Under the pieces are notes generated by a model. It was not told the origin of the DNA. It did no database searches and was given only the letters and a program-made list of their open reading frames with translations. Shown here piece by piece: positions 25,323-33,217 of a stretch of 64,000 bases of DNA. Each line of letters opens with the position of its first letter. The stretch's first letter is position 1. The DNA is taken from contig OZ245874.1 of assembly GCA_965229335.1 (NCBI GenBank), forward strand, positions 5,084,001 through 5,148,000, read 5' to 3'. Source of the stretch: JAFKFH01 sp017307375. GTDB lineage: Bacteria > Pseudomonadota > Alphaproteobacteria > Ferrovibrionales > Ferrovibrionaceae. The position numbers and the translations under genes were made by a program.

Positions 25323-28300
25323 GTGGTGGCACAAGCAACGACGGGAAAAAGCGACGGCGAGTCGCTCGCCCGGGACGCGGTCATCAAGCTCTTCGACGAC
25401 ACCCGCAAGCGGTTGGTCGAGACCGGCACCCGCAACCGGCTCATTCACGTCAACCGCGCCAACACGCGCGGCAATGTCCTGAACATCGTCAACGAACGAT
25501 CGGACGACGTTTTTGTCGTGCTATTCGGCGGCAGGACGATGCGGTTCGCCGCCCTGGGACAGGACCGGGCCGAGGATGCGGGACAGCCCGTCATCGCCGA
25601 TAACGTCGACCGGGGTTTTGCTCAAGCACGCCAAGCCGACAATCAGCTCGATACCCGGCTCGGACCCGATGGGCTGCAGAAAAAACTGCTCAGGATCGCG
25701 CGGGAGGCACAGACGGCAGAAGAAGAATCCGGCGTCAACATGCTCTACCTCGCGCTGGGTTTCCTGACCTGGTACGAGGATAAATCATCCGGCCTGCCGC
25801 GCGAGGCGCCGCTGGTTCTGCTGCCGGTCGAGCTGTGCCGCAATCCCCGCACATCGACCTACGACCTCCGCGCCCGCGACGAGGATGCGCTGACCAATCT
25901 GCCGCTTCAGCAGCGACTGAAAGACGATTTCGGGATCGATCTGCCGGAACTCGAGATCGGCGAGAGCTGGAAACCGGCCGACTATTTTGCGCTGGTCCAG
26001 GACGTCATCGCCGCGCGCGATCGTTGGAAGATCGATGCGGACGCGATCCAGCTCGGCTTTTTCAGTTTCTCCAAGCTCCTGATGTATCGCGATCTGGACA
26101 TCGGCGCCTGGGAAGGCAATGCGCTGGCCAGCCACGCGCTGACCCGGGGATTGCTCTACGAACGTTTCGAGGCCGAGGCACCGCTGTTCGGGCCAACGGA
26201 TCGGCTGGATGCCGTGCTGCCGCCGGAAAAACTCTTCCATGTGGTCGATGCCGATGCGTCGCAGGCCAAGGTGATCGAGGAAGTCCGCGCCGGGCGTAAC
26301 CTGGTGGTCCAGGGGCCGCCAGGCACGGGCAAATCGCAGACGATCACCAATATCGTTGCCGCCGCCGTGAGGGAGGGCAAGCGGGTCCTGTTCCTCGCCG
26401 AAAAGATGGCGGCGCTGTCGGTGGTGCATGAGCGGCTGGTCAAGGTGGGCTTGCGCGACGTCTGCCTGGAGCTGCATTCCAGGGGCGCGAACAAGAAGTC
26501 AGTTCTCGCCGAACTGGCGCGCACCCTGTCGCAGGCCGGCGCCCTGCCCGGCATGCCCTCGGCGCCTACCGCCCTCACGGAATGCCGCGATCGGCTTAAC
26601 GATCTGGCGGCGGCCTTGCACCGCCCCATCGGTCGTAGCGGCGAGACCGCCTACAGCGTGCTCGGCCACCAATCGCTGTTCATCGGCAATGACAGTCCGC
26701 CTCCCAGCCTCAAGGCGGACTGCCTGGCTTCCATGTCGCGCGAGGCCGAGACGAAGCTGCTGGCGGTCATTGCAGAATACGGCACCAGTCTCGAAGCCGA
26801 TGGACGGGGCGCATCGCACCCCTTCGAAGGCTCGCGCAATCTCGACCTCCAGCCGGTCGAACTGGCCCGGCTCGGCGCCACGCTATCGCTTACACGTGAC
26901 GGCATCGCCCTCCTCATTGCCGCGATACGTACCCCTTGCATGGCGCTGGGCATCGATGGGCCGCTCAGCTTGAGGGCCGCGGCATCTCTCGCCGATGCCC
27001 TGGAATGGCTTGAGCAATTGCCGGCCGGTGGCGCCGATATCGCACGCCTGGTTCTTGGCGCTTCCGACATGCCGCGCCTCCGTGAGGCAATGCAGGCCGG
27101 GACCGCCTGGCGCAAGGCGCATGACGCCGCCTCGGCGGTATTCGTGAAATCGGCATTCTCCGCTGCCACCGGCCATCTGCGCGGACCGCTGGCGGCGGGC
27201 GTAGACTCCTTCTTCCAGCGCTGGTTTGGCGACTATCGCAGCGCATCGCGCGAGCTGGCGGGGCTGTTGCAGGCAGGCCTGCCCGAGACCGCCGCCGAAC
27301 GCCTCGACCTGGTCGATCGTCTCGCAGCCATAGCGGCGCTGAAGGCGGATTGGGAGAACGACCAGGACTATTGCAGCCGCATTCTGGGCGATGCCTGGCG
27401 CGGCGAGAAAAGCGACTTCGAGCGATTGGCGGCGATCGCGGACTGGTGTGTTCGGCTGCCCGAGGCAGCGGTGGCGATGCGATGGGACAAGGCGATCGAT
27501 CTCGCCACCCGCGTGGGCGCGGCAACGTCGATGCGGCGAACGCTGTCGGAAGCGGCCTCGCAGGCCCGCTATGCCGTGCGGCGGGTCACTGACCTGCTCG
27601 ATTTCGATCCCGCGGTTCTGGGTGAGAAGGACGTAGAAGCAGCGGACCTGACGGCGATGGCGGCACGTTTCGAGCTGATGGCGGCAGCGCCGGATCGCCA
27701 TGCCTCATGGGCCAGGCAGGCCCGGCTTCGAAACAACCTGATCGCGGCGGGCCTGTCCGAGTTGGAAGCAAGGATGCGCCTGGGCGACCTGGACGGAGCA
27801 GCCGCAAGCATCGAACTGCGCTACGCCCGTGCCGAAAGCCTATGGAACCTGGCCCTCGCCCGAAACCCGGACCTGCAGGGCCTCGCGCAGGAAGCGCGCC
27901 ATGATCTGGTCGCCACCTTCACCAGGCTGGAGCGTCAGCACCTGAAGAACAACGTGACCGCGATCCTTGGCCGCCATCTCGCCCAGCTGCCGAAAGGCGC
28001 CGCGGGCGAGATGGGAGTCATTCGCGGCGAGATCGCCAAGAAGCGGTCGCACATGGCCCTGCGCCGGCTGTTCGAGAAGGCGGGCACGGCGATCCAGCGG
28101 ATCAAGCCGGTGCTGCTGATGAGCCCGATTTCGGTGGCGCAGTTCCTGCCGCCGGGCAGCGCGTCTTTCGACCTTCTGGTAATTGATGAGGCATCGCAGG
28201 TTCGCCCCGAGGATGCGTTGGGCGCCATTGCGCGCGCCGGCCAGATCGTCGTCGTCGGCGACAAGAAGCAGCTGCCGCCTTCCTCCTTCTTCGACCGCCT

Positions 28301-30041
28301 GGTGGCCGATGACGAGGACGAGACGGAGGGCGACGACGAGAACGTCGGCCCCGATCTGCTTGATGGCGCCGCCAAACTGGTCGACATGGAGAGCATCCTG
28401 ACGCTGTGCGAGGCGCGCGGCCTCCAGCCGCGCATGCTGAGATGGCATTACCGATCGCGTGATCCGTCGCTGATCGAGGTCTCCAATCACGAATTCTACG
28501 ATAACGATCTGGTCCTCCCGCCTTCGCCTTTGCAGAAGGATCCTGCCTATGGCCTCTGTTTCACGCGGGTGGATGGCATCTACGACAGAGGTGGCAAGCG
28601 GGACAATCGCCGGGAGGGCGATGCCATCGTCGATCGCGTGGCCGAGCACGCCCGGCTGAACCCATCGCAATCGCTCGGCGTCGTCACCTTCTCGTTCGCG
28701 CAGCGCAACCTGATCACGCTGTTGCTGGAAGAGAGGCGACGGCACGACGCCGTCCTCGACGGCTTCCTGCGCGAGGGGCAGGCGGAAGACCTGTTCGTCA
28801 AGAACATCGAGAACGTGCAGGGCGACGAGCGCGACGTCATTCTCGTCAGCGTCGGCTATGGCCCCTCCGTCGCGGGCGGCAGGCTGACCAGCATGTCGTT
28901 CGGGCCCGTCAACGGCGAAGGCGGCGAGCGGCGGCTCAACGTGCTGTTCACCCGCGCCCGCATCCGCTGCGAAGTCTTCGCCTCCTTCGATCCCGATGAC
29001 ATCGATCTCGCCCGGACGGCGGCGGCCGGGCCGCGCATCCTCAAGCGTTTCCTCGATTTCGCCAGGAACGGTCGCCTGAACGACAGCGCCCCGACCGGGG
29101 AAGAAGCGGATTCGGCCTTCGAGGAAGACGTCGCGAATGTCGTGCGCGGCCTTGGTTTCCTCGCCGACAACCAGGTCGGCTCGGCGGGTTTTCGCATCGA
29201 CCTGGGCATCCGACATCCCGATAAGCCCGGCACCTATATCCTGGCCGTCGAATGCGACGGCGCGACCTATCACAGCGCCCTGTGGGCCAGGGAGCGCGAC
29301 CGGCTGCGCCAGGACGTGCTCGAACATCTCGGCTGGCACGTCCATCGCATCTGGAGCACGGACTGGTTCTTCAACCGGCGGGCGGAAATCGAACGGCTGA
29401 AAACGGCGCTGCTCCATGCGCGCGAGCGGGCGGAACAGGGAGTCCGGATCGTTGGCGCCAACCATGAGCGCCCGGCGCCCGTGGCGCCCGCAGACCCGGC
29501 CCCGGCACCGGCACCGATGGAGATGCCGCCGGTGATCGACCGCCAGATGCCGACCTACAAACGGGCGGTCTTCCGCGTGACCAGCCCCGGCGAACCGCAT
29601 GAAGCGCCCGCCGCCGTGCTGACGGACCTGGTCTGGAGAATTGTCGAGGCCGAAGGCCCGATCCATGTGGACGAAGTTGCGCGCCGAATTGCTGCCTGCT
29701 TCGATCGCGAAAAGGCAGGCTCACGGATTCTGGCGGTCACGCGCGCCGCGCTCTCGCGCGCGCAATCCGTCAATGCCACGCTACTGACCGATGGTACCTT
29801 CTGGTACACCCAAATCCAGATCGACTCACCGCCGGTACGCGACCGTTCCGCGGAATCGGGCGCGACTGTCAAGGCCGACAGCATTTCGCTGCTGGAGATC
29901 AAGGCTGCCTTCGAGATCGCACGCAATGACAACGCCGGGGGCGGCGACGCCGATCTGGTCCGCGCCGTGGCGAAACTGATGGGCTTCAGACGCGTGGGCC
30001 CCGACCTGCAAGCACGGATAATGGCGGGATTGGCTTCATAG
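25323..30041 (+). CDS. Large SF1 helicase-nuclease (DUF4011, Vsr-like nuclease, DUF3320), putative defence protein
   Basis: 1,572 residues. An N-terminal DUF4011-like region (about 15-220) begins with LVETGTRNRLIHVN. The SF1 helicase core is split by a long insertion: Walker A GPPGTGKS (331-338), Walker B with Asp955-Glu956 in IDEAS, motif III GDKKQLPPSSFF, and motif VI NVLFTRAR (from 1206). A PD-(D/E)xK nuclease resembling the Vsr/MTES_1575 type follows, with Asp1293 (FRIDLGI) and Glu1310-Cys-Asp1312 (VECDGATYHS), then RIWSTDWF. A Pro/Ala linker leads to a DUF3320-like domain (about 1430-1500). Proteins with this layout occur in defence islands and are linked to anti-phage function; no partner gene is adjacent here. 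Its GC is visibly lower than that of neighbours, suggesting transfer. The GTG at 25326 is an alternative start. Confidence 0.85.
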   Translation: MVAQATTGKSDGESLARDAVIKLFDDTRKRLVETGTRNRLIHVNRANTRGNVLNIVNERSDDVFVVLFGGRTMRFAALGQDRAEDAGQPVIADNVDRGFAQARQADNQLDTRLGPDGLQKKLLRIAREAQTAEEESGVNMLYLALGFLTWYEDKSSGLPREAPLVLLPVELCRNPRTSTYDLRARDEDALTNLPLQQRLKDDFGIDLPELEIGESWKPADYFALVQDVIAARDRWKIDADAIQLGFFSFSKLLMYRDLDIGAWEGNALASHALTRGLLYERFEAEAPLFGPTDRLDAVLPPEKLFHVVDADASQAKVIEEVRAGRNLVVQGPPGTGKSQTITNIVAAAVREGKRVLFLAEKMAALSVVHERLVKVGLRDVCLELHSRGANKKSVLAELARTLSQAGALPGMPSAPTALTECRDRLNDLAAALHRPIGRSGETAYSVLGHQSLFIGNDSPPPSLKADCLASMSREAETKLLAVIAEYGTSLEADGRGASHPFEGSRNLDLQPVELARLGATLSLTRDGIALLIAAIRTPCMALGIDGPLSLRAAASLADALEWLEQLPAGGADIARLVLGASDMPRLREAMQAGTAWRKAHDAASAVFVKSAFSAATGHLRGPLAAGVDSFFQRWFGDYRSASRELAGLLQAGLPETAAERLDLVDRLAAIAALKADWENDQDYCSRILGDAWRGEKSDFERLAAIADWCVRLPEAAVAMRWDKAIDLATRVGAATSMRRTLSEAASQARYAVRRVTDLLDFDPAVLGEKDVEAADLTAMAARFELMAAAPDRHASWARQARLRNNLIAAGLSELEARMRLGDLDGAAASIELRYARAESLWNLALARNPDLQGLAQEARHDLVATFTRLERQHLKNNVTAILGRHLAQLPKGAAGEMGVIRGEIAKKRSHMALRRLFEKAGTAIQRIKPVLLMSPISVAQFLPPGSASFDLLVIDEASQVRPEDALGAIARAGQIVVVGDKKQLPPSSFFDRLVADDEDETEGDDENVGPDLLDGAAKLVDMESILTLCEARGLQPRMLRWHYRSRDPSLIEVSNHEFYDNDLVLPPSPLQKDPAYGLCFTRVDGIYDRGGKRDNRREGDAIVDRVAEHARLNPSQSLGVVTFSFAQRNLITLLLEERRRHDAVLDGFLREGQAEDLFVKNIENVQGDERDVILVSVGYGPSVAGGRLTSMSFGPVNGEGGERRLNVLFTRARIRCEVFASFDPDDIDLARTAAAGPRILKRFLDFARNGRLNDSAPTGEEADSAFEEDVANVVRGLGFLADNQVGSAGFRIDLGIRHPDKPGTYILAVECDGATYHSALWARERDRLRQDVLEHLGWHVHRIWSTDWFFNRRAEIERLKTALLHARERAEQGVRIVGANHERPAPVAPADPAPAPAPMEMPPVIDRQMPTYKRAVFRVTSPGEPHEAPAAVLTDLVWRIVEAEGPIHVDEVARRIAACFDREKAGSRILAVTRAALSRAQSVNATLLTDGTFWYTQIQIDSPPVRDRSAESGATVKADSISLLEIKAAFEIARNDNAGGGDADLVRAVAKLMGFRRVGPDLQARIMAGLAS

Positions 30042-30085
30042 TCGTGCGGGATCTTTACGATGCTGAAATTGCGGCTCACGAACGT

Positions 30086-30502
30086 CTAGGACGCTAACCC
30101 GATCTCGATCTCCTTCGCCCCCTCCCACAGCACCATCCGCCCCAGCTTGGCCAGGTTTTCCACCCCGTCGGTCACCGTGATGAAGTGGTTGCCGGCAAGC
30201 TGCCCCACCTTCGAGGCGAAGCGCACGCCGCCGTAGGCGAGCAGGATCTCGGTTTCGCTGATGCCGCCGGGATAGAGCAGGATCTGGCCCGGCGCCGGGA
30301 AGCTCGTATGGTTCTCGTAGCTTAAGCCCAGATCGAGGTCGCCCAGCGGGATCCAGCAGGCCTCGCCCGACCAGCGGACATGGATGATGCGCTGGCGGTA
30401 GGGCAGGAGTTCGCGGAAACGGGCGCAGGTCCTGGGCGCCGCCTCGTCCTCGAAGCGGGCGCCGAAGGTGAAGGGGCCGGCGGTGATGCGGAGAGCGTTC
30501 AT
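30086..30502 (-). CDS. DUF3830 family protein (cyclophilin-like fold)
   Basis: 138 residues. APRTCARFRELLPYRQRI, the SGEACWIPLGDL stretch, ENHTSFPAPGQILLYPGG, and the closing GNHFITVTDGVENLAKLG...WEGA pattern match DUF3830, a cyclophilin-like family often beside amidohydrolase or transport genes. No enzymatic role is established. It is 10 bases downstream of the TetR gene on the same strand, so it is probably co-transcribed with it and under its control. Confidence 0.8.
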   Translation of the reverse strand: MNALRITAGPFTFGARFEDEAAPRTCARFRELLPYRQRIIHVRWSGEACWIPLGDLDLGLSYENHTSFPAPGQILLYPGGISETEILLAYGGVRFASKVGQLAGNHFITVTDGVENLAKLGRMVLWEGAKEIEIGLAS

Positions 30503-30512
30503 CCGCAGGATT

Positions 30513-31118
30513 CTAATCCTTAAGGCTGCCCTCGATCAACGCTTCCGCGGCGGCGGCGACCGAGGGCGCCGGGCCGTCGGCGCCCAGCAGCTGGGCCATG
30601 ACATAGGCGCCTTCGAGCAGCAGCAGCAGGCCGTCGCCGAGGGTGGCCGGGTCCTTCGCGCCGATGGCCTCGGCCATCGCGATCAGGCGACGGCGCAGCT
30701 CGGTCTTGTTGGCCTCGGCCACCTGGCGGCCGGGGTGGCCGGGTTCGGGGTATTCCACCGCGGCATTGGTCATGCCGCAGCCGCGATAGCCCTGGCTGGA
30801 CACCCGCTTGGCGGCGCGGGTGAACCAGGCCATGAGCTGGGCGCGCGGGTCGCCCGCGTGCTCGGCCATCACGGCGTCGAACTTCTGCCAGTAGTCGGCG
30901 TCGTAGTCACGCAGATAGGCGGCGACCAGGTCGTCCTTCGAGCCGAACGAGCGATAGAGGCTCGGCTTGGTCACGCCGGCGCGGGTGACGATCTCGTCCA
31001 CCCCCACCGCCCGGATCCCCTCGCGGTAGAACAGGTCGCGCGCGGTCTCGCGAATGCGGTCGGCCGCCCGTACCGGGCGCTCACTCACCCCGTCCTCAAT
31101 TTTCGCCATCGTTGTCAT
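30513..31118 (-). CDS. TetR family transcriptional regulator
   Basis: 201 residues from the chosen ATG (MTTMAKIEDG); the in-frame ATGs at 31199 and 31109 are less or equally likely. The earliest start would translate through both operators and is rejected. The N-terminal helix-turn-helix (IRAVGVDEIVTRAGVTKPSLYRSF) is typical TetR, and the C-terminal ligand domain carries GCGMTNAAVEYPEPGHPGR. It lies divergent from an MFS transporter gene, with two copies of a palindromic operator between them, the standard arrangement for a local repressor of an exporter or importer that also represses itself. Ligand unknown. Confidence 0.9.
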   Translation of the reverse strand: MTTMAKIEDGVSERPVRAADRIRETARDLFYREGIRAVGVDEIVTRAGVTKPSLYRSFGSKDDLVAAYLRDYDADYWQKFDAVMAEHAGDPRAQLMAWFTRAAKRVSSQGYRGCGMTNAAVEYPEPGHPGRQVAEANKTELRRRLIAMAEAIGAKDPATLGDGLLLLLEGAYVMAQLLGADGPAPSVAAAAEALIEGSLKD

Positions 31119-31133
31119 CCCGACGATTTCGCC

Positions 31134-31163
31134 TTGACGATGATACGTACCGGTACGTAACAT
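31134..31163 (+). promoter_or_regulatory. Putative promoter of the MFS transporter gene
   Basis: TTGACG (31134-31139) and TAACAT (31158-31163) are separated by 18 bases, a good sigma-70 match. The first TetR operator lies entirely inside the spacer and its edge touches the -10, so repressor binding would exclude RNA polymerase. Transcription would begin near 31170, giving a leader of about 29 bases before the ATG at 31199. Confidence 0.55.
31144..31159. promoter_or_regulatory. TetR operator O1 (16-bp perfect palindrome)
   Basis: TACGTACCGGTACGTA reads the same on both strands. It is followed by ACATTG, shared almost exactly with the second copy. Position between divergent tetR and MFS genes makes it the likely binding site of the local TetR protein. 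Confidence 0.75.
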
Positions 31164-31180
31164 TGCCACGATTTTCAGCA

Positions 31181-31194
31181 ACGTACCGGTACGT
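31181..31194. promoter_or_regulatory. TetR operator O2 (14-bp perfect palindrome)
   Basis: ACGTACCGGTACGT is a second copy of the O1 core, centred 36 bases downstream and followed by AACAATG, whose ATG is the chosen MFS start. Two sites on roughly the same helix face would allow cooperative binding or loop-free occlusion of both divergent promoters. Confidence 0.75.
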
Positions 31195-31198
31195 AACA

Positions 31199-32476
31199 AT
31201 GACCTTTCCGCGGATGGGACTCAAGGGCCAGAACCGGGCCTTCGTGGTGGTGGCGGTGATCTTCCTGGCCCTGCTGGTCTCGGCCGGCATGCGCGGCGCA
31301 CCGGGCGTGATGATGGTGCCGCTGGAGCAGGCCTTCGGCTGGAGCCGCGACATGACCTCGGCCTCGGCCGCCATCGGCATCTTCCTCTACGGCCTGGTCG
31401 GGCCGTTCGCCGCGGCACTGATGGAACGCTTCGGCATCCGCCGCACGCTGATCTCGGCGCTGGTGCTGATGGCCGGCTCGACCGCGCTGTCGACCCAGAT
31501 GAGCCAGCCCTGGCACCTCGTCGCCACCTGGGGCGTGCTGTCGGGCCTCGGCACCGGCTGCGTCGCCATCGTGCTGGGCGCCACCATCGTCAACCGCTGG
31601 TTCGTCACCAACCGCGGGCTGGTGATGGGCCTGCTGACCGCCTCGGCCGCCACCGGCACCCTCGTGTTCCTGCCGGGCCTCGCCGCGCTGTCGGCCGCCG
31701 GCGGCTGGCAGCCGGTGGCGATGGTCGTCTCGGCCGCCGCGCTGGCGCTGATCCCGCTGGCCTGGTTCCTGGTGCCGGAGCGGCCGGCCGATATCGGCAT
31801 CAAGCCCTATGGCGCCGATCCGAACGTCGACCTGCCGCCGCCCGCGCCGCGCAAGGACCTGCTGGCCGCCACCTTCGGCGTGCTGGGCCGCGCCATCCGC
31901 ACCCGCACGTTCTGGTACCTGTTCGCCACGTTCTTCATCTGCGGCTTCACCACCAACGGCCTGGTCGGCACCCACCTGATCGCCTTCTGCGGCGATCAGG
32001 GCATCGCCGAGGTGCAGGCGGCGAGCCTGCTGGCCCTGATGGGCATCTTCGACCTGGTCGGCACCACGATGTCGGGCTGGCTGACCGACCGGTTCGATCC
32101 GCGCAAGCTGCTGTTCGTCTATTACGGCATCCGCGGCCTGTCGCTGATCTACCTGCCGTTCTCGGACTTCTCGCTGCTGAGCCTGACCACCTTCGCCGTG
32201 TTCTACGGGCTGGACTGGATCGCCACCGTGCCGCCCACGCTGCGGCTGACCACCGAAGCCTTCGGCGAGCGCGACGCGCCGGTGGTGTTCGGCTGGGTGG
32301 TGGCCGGCCATCAGTTGGGCGCGGCCAGCGCGGCGTTCTTCGCCGGCTTCATGCGCCAGGCCCAGGGCGACTACCTGCATGCCTTCATCATCGCCGGCGC
32401 CACCGGCGTGGCCGCCGCGGTGATCTCGCTGCTGATCCGCGGCAAGGCGGCAATGCCCCGGCCGGCCGCCGCCTGA
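31199..32476 (+). CDS. MFS transporter
   Basis: 425 residues with about twelve hydrophobic segments. The layout and motifs (AGMRGAPGVMMVPLEQAFGW, the loop GWLTDRFDPRKLL) resemble oxalate/formate or monocarboxylate-type major facilitator proteins. I chose the ATG at 31199; the ATG at 31214 (MGLKGQ) is also possible, while the in-frame ATG at 31112 would run through both operators. Expression is probably controlled by the divergent TetR protein. Direction and substrate cannot be told from sequence. Confidence 0.85.
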   Translation: MTFPRMGLKGQNRAFVVVAVIFLALLVSAGMRGAPGVMMVPLEQAFGWSRDMTSASAAIGIFLYGLVGPFAAALMERFGIRRTLISALVLMAGSTALSTQMSQPWHLVATWGVLSGLGTGCVAIVLGATIVNRWFVTNRGLVMGLLTASAATGTLVFLPGLAALSAAGGWQPVAMVVSAAALALIPLAWFLVPERPADIGIKPYGADPNVDLPPPAPRKDLLAATFGVLGRAIRTRTFWYLFATFFICGFTTNGLVGTHLIAFCGDQGIAEVQAASLLALMGIFDLVGTTMSGWLTDRFDPRKLLFVYYGIRGLSLIYLPFSDFSLLSLTTFAVFYGLDWIATVPPTLRLTTEAFGERDAPVVFGWVVAGHQLGAASAAFFAGFMRQAQGDYLHAFIIAGATGVAAAVISLLIRGKAAMPRPAAA

Positions 32477-32496
32477 CCGTCAGCCGAGGGCCGGCG

Positions 32497-32520
32497 CCAC
32501 CCGGGGGCGGACCCGGGTGG
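32497..32520. terminator. Hairpin between convergent MFS and response-regulator genes
   Basis: Exact 9-base arms CCACCCGGG (32497-32505) and CCCGGGTGG (32512-32520) with loop GGCGGA. It sits between the MFS stop (32476) and the stop of the minus-strand receiver gene (32528). No T-tract follows on either strand. Confidence 0.45.
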
Positions 32521-32527
32521 TCGCGCC

Positions 32528-32941
32528 CTAATCGGGGCTGACCGCGACCCCCAGGCTTTGCAGCGAGGCGGCGAGCTCGTTGCTCTGATAGGGCTTGCCG
32601 AGCAGGCGGACCATCGCATCGCCGGCCAGCCGCGGCTCCAGCTCGGCCTGGCCATAGCCGCTGACGATGACGATCGGCAGGCCCTCGCACATCGCGCGCA
32701 GTTCGGCGGCCAGCGCGTCGCCCTTGCGGTCGGGCAGGCCCACGTCGATCACCGCGGCGGCGATGTTGGCGCAGCCGTCGTCGACCTTGGCGACGGCCTC
32801 GGTGGCCGAGCCGGCCTCGGCGACCCGGCAGCCCATGTCCTCCAGCGCGTCGACGGTGACCATGCGGACGAGAAAATCGTCCTCGACCACGAGGATACAG
32901 GGCTGGCTTGTCGTTCGGTCGTCGGTCGATGGCTCAATCAT
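32528..32941 (-). CDS. Single-domain response regulator
   Basis: 137 residues consisting only of a receiver domain. Acidic residues Glu20-Asp21-Asp22 (VVEDDF), phospho-acceptor Asp66 (AVIDVGLP) and the LGKPYQ lysine are present. There is no output domain, so it acts by protein contact or as a phosphate sink in a relay, CheY/DivK fashion. It is transcribed away from the propeller/GGDEF gene with 276 bases between starts. The closest candidates for partner kinases in this window are the hybrid kinases at 19049 and 49366, neither adjacent. Confidence 0.88.
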   Translation of the reverse strand: MIEPSTDDRTTSQPCILVVEDDFLVRMVTVDALEDMGCRVAEAGSATEAVAKVDDGCANIAAAVIDVGLPDRKGDALAAELRAMCEGLPIVIVSGYGQAELEPRLAGDAMVRLLGKPYQSNELAASLQSLGVAVSPD

Positions 32942-33056
32942 GCGGGCTCTTTCAACGAAGCAGGTTCATCGGGTTGTGCGCTTTTTTGCGAGCAACACCA
33001 CCTGACGCGCCGCCGTGACGGGCAAGCCGAGAAGCTGTCGTTCGATCGTCCGCCGG

Positions 33057-33082
33057 GCAACGCCGGGTCGAGCCGGCGTTGC
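33057..33082. promoter_or_regulatory. Strong inverted repeat in the divergent regulator/sensor intergenic region
   Basis: Arms GCAACGCCGG (33057-33066) and CCGGCGTTGC (33073-33082) are exact complements with a 6-base loop GTCGAG, followed by ATTCCTTA on the plus strand. It lies in the 276-base gap between the divergent genes at 32941 (-) and 33218 (+). It could be a terminator-like or leader hairpin for the plus gene, or an operator. Confidence 0.4.
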
Positions 33083-33217
33083 ATTCCTTACGCCGATGAT
33101 AGCCGGTTCGCCGGCAAATGGCGATAGCCGAGGGATTTACCCGTGCGGGATGCGGCCGGCCGGCTGCGAAACCCGCCGGATCGCCGCGCGTGTGCAACTG
33201 CGAACGTTGACCGGGGC

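Noticed and set aside
31112..31198. N-terminal extension of the MFS transporter from the ATG at 31112
   Set aside because: It would translate through the promoter and both TetR operators; the predicted residues (TYRYVT repeated) come from the operator repeats.
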